From: Aquimarina sp. AU58
GTDB taxonomy: Bacteria > Bacteroidota > Bacteroidia > Flavobacteriales > Flavobacteriaceae
NCBI RefSeq assembly: GCF_900312745.1
Contig: NZ_OMPD01000014.1
Span: 310,001 to 374,000 of the forward strand
DNA: 64,000 bases
Direction of reading: 5' to 3'
Both the position numbers and the translations under genes were made by a program. The notes below the pieces were generated by a model. That model did not search any database. It was not told the origin of the DNA and saw nothing but the letters and a program-made list of their open reading frames with translations. Positions 1 through 9,557 of this stretch are shown piece after piece (the first letter of the stretch is position 1; every line of letters begins with the position of its first letter).

Positions 1-2337
1 TATAGAGTTAATCAGCCTAATATTTGGGACGATTGGAATGAAATAGCCTCTAATACAGGACCTAATGTAGCTATTGCATTACGAGAAGATGCCCCAGAGT
101 TTGAAGAAGTAACAAGACTTTTAAGGACCGGTACACAGATTGTAAAATCTAATCATAACGAAGAGGCAAGTTTATATAGCGAAGAGCAATATTTTGCTGT
201 CGAAGAAAACTTTTTTGACGTGTTTTCTTTTAAATTTTTACAAGGTGATTCTAATACAGCACTTAGTGAACCTATGAGTATGGTGATGACAAAAAAAACA
301 GCAGAACGTTATTTTGGTACAGAAAACCCAATAGGAAAAACAGTAGAAGTAAAAGATTATGATAACTCATGGAAAACCTATACTGTAAAAGGAGTACTTG
401 CCGATGTTCCTTATAAATCGCATATTCAATTTGATATGTTGGTTTCCTTAAAAAGTTATTCTGAAATGATGCAAAGGAACGGTTGGAAATGGATTTGGAC
501 AGCATTTTCGACCTATGGATTAGTGAAAGAAGGAACCGATATAGCTGCATTTACCAAAAAAATTCAGGCTATTCCCCCAAAATGGGCGCCACCTACAACA
601 GAACGTATTTTTAATCAAACATTTAAAGAATTTACAGCAGGACATGATTGGACATTATACCTGCAACCTCTTAGAGAAATATACTTATCTGAAGCTCCTG
701 CCATTCACTCCTTTGGACCAACTGGAAATCCAATGTTTGTTAAAATATTTGGAGCAATAGGTGTACTGGTACTTATATTATCCAGTATCAATTTCATGAA
801 CCTCTCTACCGCAAGATCATCAAAGAGAGCAAAAGAAATAGGAGTGAGAAAAGTTTTGGGATCCAAACGAAAAGCACTAATCAAACAATTTGTTATAGAA
901 TCTACACTCTTTGTTTTGATAGGGACTGTTTTTGCCTTGATATTCGTACAACTTTCTTTGGGCATATTTAGTACAATTGCAGATGTACAGCTCGAACTGA
1001 TTCCATATTTAGGAAACCCAATATTTCTAGGAATTGTGCTATTATTTGTATTAGGATTAGGTTTAATTTCTGGAAGCTACCCTGCGTTTTACCTTTCAAT
1101 GTTTCAACCTATAGAAACCCTTAAGGGAAAAATAAGCACAAAATTTAAAGGAAAAGGAATTAGAAATGGATTAGTTGTCTTTCAGTTTACTATTTCTATT
1201 GCTCTGGTAATTTGTACCTTATTTGTACAAAAGCAATTGGTATATACTTCTTCGTTAGATCTAGGATTCGAAAAAGATAATATTCTACAAATTCATAATA
1301 TTGAGCAAATCGGTTTTGATACTGAAGCACTTAAGACAAAGCTTTCGTCAAATACTGCTTTCTCAAAAGTTGGAAAATCATTTGGACTACCACCAAATAT
1401 ATGGTCCGGAGATCGATACAAAACACTGGGTGCTAATGACCAGGTGGTTCAACTTAGAAATGTAAGAACAGAAGAAGATTATCTCGATGTATTGGGAGTA
1501 GAATTTGTTGCCGGAAGAAATTTTGATTCGTCAAGATCCAATGATAAATATAAAGTGATATTAAATGAAAAAGCGGTTAAAACCCTAGGGTGGGGTAATC
1601 AAGAATCTTATAATGCAGATTCTCCTATAGGAAAAATACTGGCTTTAGCTTCTGGAAGTGAAGATGAATTTGAAGTGATGGGCGTAGTTAAAGATTTTAA
1701 TATTAATAGCGTACAACAAGAAATAGCACCATTGGTCATCATTCATCATCAAAATGATAAGGTTTGGGATTATGGTGCAGGCTTATCTTATTATTCGATG
1801 AAACTTAATCCTGCAGTGGTTAAAAACCCTGGTGAACTTCAAACATTGATTGATAAAGTTAAAAATGATATTGCACAAATAGACCCTTCAGTTCCATTTG
1901 AATATAGTTTTATGGATCAGGATTTTGAAAACACTTTTGTGTCAGAACAAAGAATGGGAGTAATACTTAGTATATTTACCATTATGGCTTTGCTTATAGC
2001 ATGTCTTGGCTTGTTTGGTCTGGCTGCTTTTACGGCAGAGCAACGTATCAAAGAATTAAGTATTAGAAAAGTACTGGGTGCCAAGGTATCAGAATTAGCT
2101 TTTTTGTTCTCTTCAGAATTTACAAAACTGGTTCTTATTTCTATTATTCTTGCTTCACCTATCGCATACTTTTTGGTAGATGAGTGGCTTAAAGATTTTG
2201 CGTATAGAACCCCAATAGATAGTTGGGTGTTTATAGTAGCAGCGATAAGCGCATTTGTAATTACATTGGTAACAGTAAGTTTTCAAACCATTAAAGCAGC
2301 ATCAACAAATCCTGTAAAAAATTTAAGGGCAGAATAA
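1..2337 (+). CDS. MacB/FtsX-family ABC transporter permease, N-terminus cut by window edge
   Basis: The reading frame is open from the first base, so the true start lies before the window; 778 residues are visible. It begins inside a MacB-type periplasmic domain, followed by four predicted membrane segments, a second extracytoplasmic domain and a C-terminal FtsX membrane block. Two near-identical cytoplasmic coupling segments, KEIGVRKVLGS and KELSIRKVLGA, show the internal duplication typical of the roughly 800-residue Bacteroidota permeases of this family. Members export lipoproteins, peptides or drugs, or transduce mechanical energy; the substrate here is unknown. The ATPase 263 bp downstream on the same strand is the probable partner. 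Such permeases often occur as several paralogues with one ATPase, so upstream genes may belong to the same operon. Confidence 0.9.
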   Translation, partial: YRVNQPNIWDDWNEIASNTGPNVAIALREDAPEFEEVTRLLRTGTQIVKSNHNEEASLYSEEQYFAVEENFFDVFSFKFLQGDSNTALSEPMSMVMTKKTAERYFGTENPIGKTVEVKDYDNSWKTYTVKGVLADVPYKSHIQFDMLVSLKSYSEMMQRNGWKWIWTAFSTYGLVKEGTDIAAFTKKIQAIPPKWAPPTTERIFNQTFKEFTAGHDWTLYLQPLREIYLSEAPAIHSFGPTGNPMFVKIFGAIGVLVLILSSINFMNLSTARSSKRAKEIGVRKVLGSKRKALIKQFVIESTLFVLIGTVFALIFVQLSLGIFSTIADVQLELIPYLGNPIFLGIVLLFVLGLGLISGSYPAFYLSMFQPIETLKGKISTKFKGKGIRNGLVVFQFTISIALVICTLFVQKQLVYTSSLDLGFEKDNILQIHNIEQIGFDTEALKTKLSSNTAFSKVGKSFGLPPNIWSGDRYKTLGANDQVVQLRNVRTEEDYLDVLGVEFVAGRNFDSSRSNDKYKVILNEKAVKTLGWGNQESYNADSPIGKILALASGSEDEFEVMGVVKDFNINSVQQEIAPLVIIHHQNDKVWDYGAGLSYYSMKLNPAVVKNPGELQTLIDKVKNDIAQIDPSVPFEYSFMDQDFENTFVSEQRMGVILSIFTIMALLIACLGLFGLAAFTAEQRIKELSIRKVLGAKVSELAFLFSSEFTKLVLISIILASPIAYFLVDEWLKDFAYRTPIDSWVFIVAAISAFVITLVTVSFQTIKAASTNPVKNLRAE

Positions 2338-2345
2338 AACTATTT

Positions 2346-2380
2346 CAGACCTCACAGGTCTCAAAGACCTGTGAGGTCTG
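2346..2380. repeat. Extragenic palindromic element A (16-bp perfect arms)
   Basis: The arms CAGACCTCACAGGTCT (2346-2361) and their exact reverse complement (2365-2380) flank a 3-base loop, 9 bp after the permease stop. There is no T tract, so it is not a classical terminator, though the hairpin could stabilise the 3' end. It shares the core CAGACyTCrCAGGT with the element at 3276-3316, which suggests a dispersed repeat family. Confidence 0.8.
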
Positions 2381-2600
2381 GAGCAAGGACTATTTTAAAA
2401 ATTAAAAAATAAATCTAATTAAAACCTGGGTATCTAAAAAGAACAATAAAACGTAATGATAGACAGCGCAAAGTATTCTAACGCCTGATTCTTAAAAAAC
2501 ACAGATTACTTTGTACTTTGTAGAAACGAAAAGCAGGACTTTTTAGATATCCTATTTTAAATCCAGATTAAAATATCATAAACAACTAAAAAAATAAAAC

Positions 2601-3263
2601 ATGTTATTACAACTAAAAAATATATCAAAGTGGGTACACTCAGGAGGGCAGAAGGTGTTCTTACTAAAAGACATTAATTTTTGGGTGAACGAAGGAGATT
2701 TTATCTCAATTATGGGGCCCTCTGGTTCAGGAAAATCTACTTTGCTCAATATCATCGGGATGCTAGATGATTTTAATGAAGGAGAATATACATTTCTGGA
2801 AGAAAAAGTACATTCACTTAAAGAAAAACACCGTGCTAATCTGTATAAGGAATATATAGGATTTGTGTTTCAGGCCTATCACCTGATCGATGAATTAACG
2901 GTAAAAGAAAATCTTGAGATGCCATTATTATATAAAAAACACAATGCGTCAGAAAGAAAATCTTTGGTGGCTGATATGTTGGATCGCTTTAATATTGTGG
3001 GTAAAAAAGATCTTTTTCCTTCTCAGTTAAGTGGAGGACAGCAACAATTAGTTGGTGTTGCCAGAGCACTTATTGCTAGTCCAAAATTAATCCTGGCAGA
3101 TGAACCTACCGGGAATCTTAATTCTAAGCAAGGAGAAGAAATTATGGAAATTTTTACGCAATTAAATAAAGAGGGGGTAACCATTATACAAGTAACTCAC
3201 TCAGAAAAAAATATGGCATATGGTTCTCGAGTCATCAATTTATTAGATGGTAAAATTGAGTAA
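2601..3263 (+). CDS. ABC transporter ATP-binding protein, LolD/MacB type
   Basis: A 220-residue ATPase of the LolD/MacB/FtsE group that energises FtsX-type permeases. It has Walker A GPSGSGKS (39-46), signature LSGGQ (143-147), Walker B LILADE (163-168), a D-loop following in PTGNLNS, and the switch histidine H200. The residue after LSGGQQQ is Leu rather than the usual Arg, without other signs of decay. The upstream permease is the likely partner. Two overlapping TACTTTG motifs at 2507-2520 resemble the Bacteroidota -7 box (TAnnTTTG) with one base missing, so the gene may have its own promoter despite following the permease. Family assignment is firm; substrate is unknown. Confidence 0.93.
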   Translation: MLLQLKNISKWVHSGGQKVFLLKDINFWVNEGDFISIMGPSGSGKSTLLNIIGMLDDFNEGEYTFLEEKVHSLKEKHRANLYKEYIGFVFQAYHLIDELTVKENLEMPLLYKKHNASERKSLVADMLDRFNIVGKKDLFPSQLSGGQQQLVGVARALIASPKLILADEPTGNLNSKQGEEIMEIFTQLNKEGVTIIQVTHSEKNMAYGSRVINLLDGKIE

Positions 3264-3275
3264 GTATTTTGTTTT

Positions 3276-3316
3276 AATCAGACTTCGCAGGTTTTAAAAA
3301 CCTGCGAAGTCTGATT
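3276..3316. repeat. Extragenic palindromic element B (19-bp perfect arms)
   Basis: Left arm 3276-3294 (AATCAGACTTCGCAGGTTT) and exact reverse-complement right arm 3298-3316 are separated by three bases, 12 bp after the ATPase stop. It shares the core CAGACyTCrCAGGT with element A at 2346-2380. It could act as a transcript-end hairpin, but the same sequence on both sides of one gene looks like a mobile or amplified palindromic repeat. Confidence 0.8.
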
Positions 3317-3406
3317 GATTCTTTAAGATTTCACTGAAAGTAGGGTATTTTCAAGAATACCTTCAGTCTACATTTGTTTTCAAATAAACCTGAATAATCA
3401 AAAACT

Positions 3407-3892
3407 ATGACTGAGCAAAAAGAAATGACATTATCATCGAACTGGACAACTCTTGGTATTTACATACAACTTCTGGCGTGTTTAATAGGTGTCCCTTACA
3501 TGTTTTTTTTATTTATGCAAAAAGAATTTGATATTGGAATGGTAATTTTTGGAGCGTTTGTTTTAGGGATTACAGCACTGATTATTTGTCAGTTTATATA
3601 TGCATGTGATGCTCGGGTCATAAACGACAAACTGGTATTAAAAAAACAATTTAAACCCTCAAAAACGTATTCTTTTGAAAAAATCGGTAATCCACGTTCA
3701 TTCAGGATAAAAAGGACAAGTTATGTAACAGTAAAAATGGAAAATGAGGATAAGGTCTTAGAAAAATATTTGATCATCAATAATCATCACTTGTTATCAT
3801 TTGAAAATAAAAATGCCAAACAAGTGCTGATTTCTTTGAGAAATATGGATAAACAAGAAAATGAGACTCTGAACAATACTGATATTAAGTAA
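3407..3892 (+). CDS. Small two-helix membrane protein of unknown function
   Basis: A 161-residue protein I do not recognise. Residues about 15-70 hold two hydrophobic helices (IYIQLLACLIGVPYMFFLF and VIFGAFVLGITALIICQFIY). About 80 mixed beta-type residues follow and may form a small PH-like or bPH cytoplasmic domain, as seen in many two-helix Bacteroidota proteins (inference from shape only). It lies downstream of the ABC ATPase on the same strand and is separated from it by palindromic element B, so it may or may not be cotranscribed. The C-terminus is polar and rich in Asn and Lys. Confidence 0.75.
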   Translation: MTEQKEMTLSSNWTTLGIYIQLLACLIGVPYMFFLFMQKEFDIGMVIFGAFVLGITALIICQFIYACDARVINDKLVLKKQFKPSKTYSFEKIGNPRSFRIKRTSYVTVKMENEDKVLEKYLIINNHHLLSFENKNAKQVLISLRNMDKQENETLNNTDIK

Positions 3893-3931
3893 GGAGTTAC
3901 TCCTCAGAAATGAATAGATAGCTTTAAAATA

Positions 3932-5449
3932 TCACTCAGAATCTATTTCGGGAGCAACTGTAAATTGTTTTATAGCAGAATTTGGTTCTATGATGTTGTA
4001 TCCTTTCCAGAATTCTGGATTGTATCTGGATAGGTATTCTGGTTTAATACTCTTATTTTCGGTGCTGGCCTTGTAATCAGCTTCGGATAATGGGCTAGAG
4101 TCAAAAACAACAATCTCGAACTTATTTACATTTGCCATAATCACATCGAGTGCCAGAGACAGCTCATTTTGTTTACGCCTTCCTTTTACATGTTTATTTT
4201 TTTCGATCACTTTTAGAGGGCGGTCAAAACCAAAACGATTTCCTCTACGCATTTCAAGATATTTCAGGTCGTATTTGTTGTTTTTTCCTTTAGAAAAAAT
4301 CACTTTATTACGATATAAATTATCCTGAAACATAACTCCCAGAAGTTTAAAACTTTTAAGGTTTTTTACATTTTCATAATCGGCTCTAACAATAGCAAAA
4401 TCTTCAGTATTAACATATAATGTACCTTTAAAATCTGCTCTCCATTTTGGCGAAAAATTAATAATATATACACTATTATCATCCATATAGGTGTAATCGA
4501 TAAGTTCGAAATTATATCTGCCTGATTTGTTCAAAAAATTAGACATCACATCTTCGTTAAAGAAAAGGCTTGACATCAAACTTTCTAATCCAGATTTTCG
4601 ATGTTTTAAAAATTCACTCTTGTCGTCTTTTTTCTTTTGATTATCGATTTCATCTTTAACAACCGACGCTTCTTCTGTATTTTCTAGCAAAGAATCTACT
4701 TGTACCTTGGTGCCAAAGAGGCCAGATTTTATTTTAAGGTAAGAATTAGGTTTTACATTTTTCTTAAATATAGTTTCCATACGTTCGGCTACAGCCTCCA
4801 TAGACACCCTATTATTTTTATCGTAGAGTTCTGCGGCCTTTATAATGTGAAGTTTCCTCTTATCGAAATTACCATACAGATCACATAAAATTTCGGTATA
4901 ATATTCTGCTCTTTTGGGAAGAATAGAGGTTACACTATCGATCAATTTTTTATTAAGCTCTTTGATCGTAGATTTTTTAAATTTGACATCAAACTTTTTT
5001 ACGGTATTAAACTCGGATTCTCTAAAAAACAATCGTCTTTTGGATAACCCAAAATTATAATTTTGATCTACTCGTTCTTTAACATTATCAATAATTTCGT
5101 CTACGGTTAGATTTTTATTTGAAATAAAAACACCTTTTAACTCTATTGCTTTGGGCTGGATATAAATGATACTATCGGTTACATTCTTTACGGATACACC
5201 TACTTTTTCATACCCCATTGAAGAGATGTAGATAGAATCAATTTTGGCAAGATCACCATTTAGATTTAGACTAAACCTTCCTTCTTCGTTAGTGATTACT
5301 CCTTGATTTTCTGATAATTGTATGGTAGCATAGGGAATAGGCTCGTTAGTTTTTTTATCCACTACCTTAGAAGTAATGGTTTGAGCAGTTACCATAGTAC
5401 CTATGGATAAGAATAAAAATAAAGCCGATACTACCTGATTATAGTGCAT
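3932..5449 (-). CDS. Exported carboxypeptidase-regulatory-like domain protein
   Basis: A 505-residue protein with a signal peptide (about 1-22, ending TMVTAQ). A CarboxypepD_reg-like beta-sandwich (about 23-105) follows, with the usual motifs NEPIPYATIQL and TNEEGRFSL. The rest (about 110-505) is a long unassigned region typical of Bacteroidota proteins that carry this domain without a TonB barrel. It includes a Lys/Asp-rich insert around 270-285. It is probably periplasmic or attached to the outer membrane. The gene is convergent with the small membrane-protein gene on its 3' side, and its 5' side faces a 505-bp palindrome-rich intergenic region. No enzymatic motif is visible, so a structural or envelope-assembly role is only a guess. 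Confidence 0.8.
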   Translation of the reverse strand: MHYNQVVSALFLFLSIGTMVTAQTITSKVVDKKTNEPIPYATIQLSENQGVITNEEGRFSLNLNGDLAKIDSIYISSMGYEKVGVSVKNVTDSIIYIQPKAIELKGVFISNKNLTVDEIIDNVKERVDQNYNFGLSKRRLFFRESEFNTVKKFDVKFKKSTIKELNKKLIDSVTSILPKRAEYYTEILCDLYGNFDKRKLHIIKAAELYDKNNRVSMEAVAERMETIFKKNVKPNSYLKIKSGLFGTKVQVDSLLENTEEASVVKDEIDNQKKKDDKSEFLKHRKSGLESLMSSLFFNEDVMSNFLNKSGRYNFELIDYTYMDDNSVYIINFSPKWRADFKGTLYVNTEDFAIVRADYENVKNLKSFKLLGVMFQDNLYRNKVIFSKGKNNKYDLKYLEMRRGNRFGFDRPLKVIEKNKHVKGRRKQNELSLALDVIMANVNKFEIVVFDSSPLSEADYKASTENKSIKPEYLSRYNPEFWKGYNIIEPNSAIKQFTVAPEIDSE

Positions 5450-5574
5450 AATTTGATATTTAGATCAATAAAGTCCCTATATATAAGACGCTATGTTGGA
5501 GTATAAAGTTGCCTGATACATCCAACAAAAGGAAGACTGAAACAAGAACCATTTGTTACAAAGGAATTTACAAA

Positions 5575-5624
5575 TTAAAAAAATCACAATCAAGATACTA
5601 GTATCTTGATTGTGATTTTTTTAA
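5575..5624. repeat. Perfect 50-bp palindrome, possible bidirectional terminator
   Basis: Two 25-bp arms (5575-5599 and 5600-5624) are exact reverse complements with no spacer, centred on GATACT/AGTATC. Each end carries a run of seven A or T, so RNA from either strand would form a hairpin followed by U residues. The inner arm ATCACAATCAAGA nearly matches ATCACGATCAAGA in the hairpin at 5896-5934, which suggests duplication of one element. Confidence 0.8.
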
Positions 5625-5825
5625 GTATTTAAATATATGGCTAGTGACGATATGGGTTGTATTGCCCTAAAAGCTTGTATAATTATGAGTTAGATTAATC
5701 ATCTTTAGATCCAGGATACTATATTTCTTAAAAAAATAATGCACTTAATTTGTGTAACTTACGGTTTTACCGTAAATTTATGGTGTCAAAATTGTAAAGT
5801 CAAAGGGAGGACTTGGAGTAAACAC

Positions 5826-5857
5826 AAAAATGATGCAGTATATACTGCATCATTTTT
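5826..5857 (+). terminator. Perfect 32-bp palindrome with T tract
   Basis: The arms are 5826-5841 and 5842-5857 (core ATGATGCAGTAT/ATACTGCATCAT), followed by T residues to 5860 on the plus strand. This is a good intrinsic-terminator shape for plus-strand transcription, yet no plus-strand gene precedes it for about 2 kb, which is unexplained. Confidence 0.55.
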
Positions 5858-5895
5858 TTTATGTAAATATAAAGCAATAGGTGATCTCAAATAAA

Positions 5896-5934
5896 AAAAT
5901 CACGATCAAGACAGCGCTTCCAGATCGTGATTTT
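5896..5934 (-). terminator. Intrinsic terminator of the permease/peptidase gene
   Basis: Read on the minus strand, the arms AAAATCACGATC and GATCGTGATTTT enclose a 15-base loop and are followed by T7. It lies 21 bp after the stop of the large permease/aminopeptidase gene and ends that operon. Confidence 0.8.
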
Positions 5935-5954
5935 AAATGGCATATCGATTAAGA

Positions 5955-8900
5955 TTACTCTTCTTCTATAGGCCTTAAGTTATCTCCAGAATTTCTGTCG
6001 ATTAATTTATTATAAGGATCAATGCCTGCTTTTATCGGTTTTTTATCGGTAACAATAGTAAATGTATTTTCACCAGGTTGTAGCCATTTTCGTTCTAAAT
6101 AATACGGAGTTTTAAGGGGTACTTCCTGTTCGTCAACACTATCTTCACCAAATAATCCAATCTCGATGTAATTAGTAGTATCATCGGTACGTTCTTCTTT
6201 GCCCGTATCATCATAATAGATTTTTTTTGAATCTACTGTAAAAGTGGTTTCATACGTACCGTTATCCAGTGCTTTGGTCTTAGCACTAGTAACACGATTT
6301 TCATAAAGTACTATTTTTGTAAACCCATCTTCTACAGCGTATTTTAAAGAATCTGGAGCTATTTTATAAATGGCATCATATAGATTTTCTGAAGTAGGAT
6401 ACACTCCTTTTTCATACTCTCTATACTCATTAAGAAAACCTTTAAGAGCTTCATTCACGTTGTTTTCACCAAGAAGATCCTGAAGTTCATACATCACCAT
6501 AGACCCTTTTTCATACCAGATATGTGGCCCTGTTTCTACATTTATTAGAGATCGTTCTGGTTTAAAACTAAAAGCTCTGCTTTGTAAATACCGATCTAAA
6601 GAATATTTAAGGAAGTTTTTGATTCCGTTTTCACCATATTCATGTTTCATGGTCATAAGCGAGGAATATTCTGCCAAAGTCTCAGAAATAATATTGGCAC
6701 CAGATGTTTTACTAGGAGTGACTAGGTGACCCCACCATTGGTGTGCTACCTCGTGAGTGGTCACTCTAAATGCATAATTAAAATCTTCGGATTTATCAAA
6801 ATTAGCGGCAAACCCAAAATCTTCAGAATAGGGGATAGTCGTTACAAAAGACTGCGCAAATGTCGAATGTGCAGGAAATTCTACAATCCTGATTACCGAG
6901 TTGGGATACTCATAAAAATTGGTTGAGCAGTAGTCTAAAGCTATCTTAACTCCTTTGATAAAATGCTCCAAGTTGCGTTTGTGTTTTGGAGAGTGGTAAA
7001 TCTCGATATTCACTTTTTTTCCACTTGGTGCAGTCCAACTGGATTTTTCTACATCATATCTCGCAGATACTACATTAAAAAACAGATCAGTCTTTGATTC
7101 TAAGGCATAATGATAATAAGCTCTGTTATTTTCTTGCCATTGTTTTACCAATTTACCAGGAGCCAGAGCAGTTTGATCTACAGACGTACTAAGTATAGCT
7201 TCAAAATTAATGTAATTGGCGTCTTCATTAAACAGATTTTTCTTTAATGCCAGACTGTCCGTTCGAGGAGGGTATAGATAATCGAGTTTTTTTAACCCGT
7301 GTTTTACACGCACTCCATTTTCGACCAGGCTTCGCTCATAATGAAATCTCGGGAATATAGTATTATTAAGAAAAGATCCATTATGCAATATTTCGGTCTC
7401 CATACGATTGGTGAAACCTTTGGTTTCTGAAAATACTTCTATGGTAAGATTAGCTTTCTCATTAGGCTGCATTGCTTTAGGAAGCTTATAAAAATACATC
7501 CTGTATACAGAATCTGTAACCACAGGCGAGAGGGGACTACCATTATAAATCACTTTTTTCAGGCTGGTATGAGAACCCGGGTATTGAACCTCTAGCAATA
7601 AGGTGTCTATAGGAGAATCATAATTGTTTATGATTTTGAAATCTCCTTTGGCTTTTATATTACGGTCTTCAGGAAAAATATCGATATATGCTTTTAGATC
7701 GGTTACTTGCGGATGAGCCTGGCCAATATACTTTTCATATTTTTTTTCGGCATCTGCATTGATTTTTTCCAAGTGGTTTCCGGCAACCATTGTGTTAAGT
7801 ACATTAAGATTATAGTAACTATACCCGGCAACTGCGATAAAAGCCATTACGGTAACTACAAATACTCCAATGGTTTTGGGGGTGAACCTTTGTTTGGCCA
7901 ACAATAACCGCTCTTTGGCCGTAGCAAAAAACCCTCGAGTCCAGAATACTTTTCCTATGATCATCAAGATCGTAGTACATAGAATCCAATACATATTTAA
8001 CCAGGTGATTCCTGTAAGATAATGGCCAAAACCATTAAGATCACTTAGAAAAATTGGTGTAGTACCAGTAAACATATACATAGGATTGGTACTTTTAAAA
8101 GCAAGCGCTACCAAAAGAGGTAATCCAAAATAGATGATAATAACTATAAAATGACCTAAAAACTTATTATTTACCAGTACATGTACAAAGAAAGAAAGTA
8201 AGATAGTCATTAAAAAACCAGGAAATACCAAAGCAAAATTATAGATAAAATACATCCCCAGATCATACTGAAAATACCCGTTAAAAGTTTGAAAGAAAAT
8301 ACCAATGATGATATTTACAATCGTAAGAACAAAAGCGATACCAATAAGCGATATTATTTTTGAAAAATATAAACTAGAATCACTAATAGGTAAGGCATCA
8401 TAAAAAACAAAGGTCTTATTTTTTCTTGTTCTGTGAACAGCTTCTCCCGAATAGATAACCAGTATTATAATAGAAAAAAAAGAGATAACACCATTGATAT
8501 ACATTACAACATATCGGGTTAATGGTAAATTCGGAGTTCCGTAAGTTTCATTAAGATTGTAAATACTGAACACAGAAAAGATGACTCCTATAATCATTAG
8601 AATAATAAAAACAGGACTTTTAAAAATAGATAAAAATTCAATTTTACTAAGAGAAAAAAGGTTGTTCCACTCTGTTTTTTTGGTAAAAACTTGGGTTATA
8701 GACGTGATTAGTGAAGGTGTATACTCACCGTTTTCTATTTTATTTCCTTTTTTACCAGAAAGTAAAAATTTCTTATAGTCGAATCTAAAAAGAGTAATGA
8801 GAAAGAATAGTAAGCCTATGGCTAACCAGAACATTCTATTTAATAAGAAGCTACCATATATTGGTAGTTGGTTTGTATTCAACTCATTAATTGACCAGTA

Positions 8901-9557
8901 TTTCTTAACAAAAGTAAAAGCTCTGTTTCCAAAAGGATCTAGATAAGGTGTTAACCATTGGTTGTCGAGACTAGATACAAAATCTCCCGAAATACTATAT
9001 AATAAAAACAAGCAAATTCCGCCTAGATAGATAATAGGCATTTTCTTAAAAAAGGCCATTAGGCAAAAAAACAAAGAACCAATTACTAATGCGTTGATTT
9101 GCAGTAAGAATATAAAAGGAAAAAGGTATGACGACAGGTTAAAATCGGTATAATTTCCGTAATCGGCACGTGCCAGATACTCACCAAAGCCAAACCCTAT
9201 CATGGTACCTAATACAACAGATAGATTGAGTAAAGTAACCATAGCATAGCTACCCAAAAACCGACCTAAAACATAAGATTTTTGAGTAATCGGAAACGTA
9301 AAATACGTTTGCGCTGTTTTATGATCCTTATCTCTAAAAATGGGAACTCCCATAATCGCAGCATAAAAGAAAATACAGATAACCGATATAGGCCCCATGG
9401 TCTCTGCTATTGTATTGGGACTATTGACAAATTGAGCAGTTACCGATTTTTCAAAAACAGACATTAAAATGGCTATTGTAAATCCCAGAGCAACATATAT
9501 CCAGGTAGCAGGTCGTTTTAAACGGTATTTTAGTTCGAATAAGAATATTTCTATCAT
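5955..9557 (-). CDS. ABC-2 type permease fused to M1-family aminopeptidase
   Basis: A 1200-residue fusion. Residues 1-580 form an ABC-2-like permease with about twelve hydrophobic helices in two blocks, each starting with a cytoplasmic amphipathic stretch. The C-terminal half is a gluzincin domain with HEVAHQWWGH at 935-944 (zinc ligands H935, H939; catalytic E936) and a probable third ligand E959 in ISETLAEYSS. A beta-sandwich (about 620-800) precedes it, as in M1 peptidases. The start overlaps the stop of the upstream ATPase gene by 4 bp, so the two are translated as a pair. The architecture is known in Bacteroidota as 'ABC transporter permease/M1 family aminopeptidase'; the substrate is unknown. 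The peptidase domain probably faces the periplasm (inference). Confidence 0.92.
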   Translation of the reverse strand: MIEIFLFELKYRLKRPATWIYVALGFTIAILMSVFEKSVTAQFVNSPNTIAETMGPISVICIFFYAAIMGVPIFRDKDHKTAQTYFTFPITQKSYVLGRFLGSYAMVTLLNLSVVLGTMIGFGFGEYLARADYGNYTDFNLSSYLFPFIFLLQINALVIGSLFFCLMAFFKKMPIIYLGGICLFLLYSISGDFVSSLDNQWLTPYLDPFGNRAFTFVKKYWSINELNTNQLPIYGSFLLNRMFWLAIGLLFFLITLFRFDYKKFLLSGKKGNKIENGEYTPSLITSITQVFTKKTEWNNLFSLSKIEFLSIFKSPVFIILMIIGVIFSVFSIYNLNETYGTPNLPLTRYVVMYINGVISFFSIIILVIYSGEAVHRTRKNKTFVFYDALPISDSSLYFSKIISLIGIAFVLTIVNIIIGIFFQTFNGYFQYDLGMYFIYNFALVFPGFLMTILLSFFVHVLVNNKFLGHFIVIIIYFGLPLLVALAFKSTNPMYMFTGTTPIFLSDLNGFGHYLTGITWLNMYWILCTTILMIIGKVFWTRGFFATAKERLLLAKQRFTPKTIGVFVVTVMAFIAVAGYSYYNLNVLNTMVAGNHLEKINADAEKKYEKYIGQAHPQVTDLKAYIDIFPEDRNIKAKGDFKIINNYDSPIDTLLLEVQYPGSHTSLKKVIYNGSPLSPVVTDSVYRMYFYKLPKAMQPNEKANLTIEVFSETKGFTNRMETEILHNGSFLNNTIFPRFHYERSLVENGVRVKHGLKKLDYLYPPRTDSLALKKNLFNEDANYINFEAILSTSVDQTALAPGKLVKQWQENNRAYYHYALESKTDLFFNVVSARYDVEKSSWTAPSGKKVNIEIYHSPKHKRNLEHFIKGVKIALDYCSTNFYEYPNSVIRIVEFPAHSTFAQSFVTTIPYSEDFGFAANFDKSEDFNYAFRVTTHEVAHQWWGHLVTPSKTSGANIISETLAEYSSLMTMKHEYGENGIKNFLKYSLDRYLQSRAFSFKPERSLINVETGPHIWYEKGSMVMYELQDLLGENNVNEALKGFLNEYREYEKGVYPTSENLYDAIYKIAPDSLKYAVEDGFTKIVLYENRVTSAKTKALDNGTYETTFTVDSKKIYYDDTGKEERTDDTTNYIEIGLFGEDSVDEQEVPLKTPYYLERKWLQPGENTFTIVTDKKPIKAGIDPYNKLIDRNSGDNLRPIEEE

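Larger units (their letters stand above)
5450..5954. other. 505-bp intergenic region rich in palindromes
   Basis: No convincing coding sequence is seen. The region holds a perfect 50-bp palindrome (5575-5624), a small hairpin with TTACGGT/ACCGTAA arms (5759-5775), a perfect 32-bp palindrome followed by T8 (5826-5857), and a terminator hairpin (5896-5934). The promoter of the minus-strand gene ending at 3932 should also lie at its left end. Confidence 0.7.

Noticed and set aside
5637-5695. Tiny 18-codon reading frame in the palindrome-rich spacer
   Set aside because: It is too short, has no leader or family feature and no promoter.
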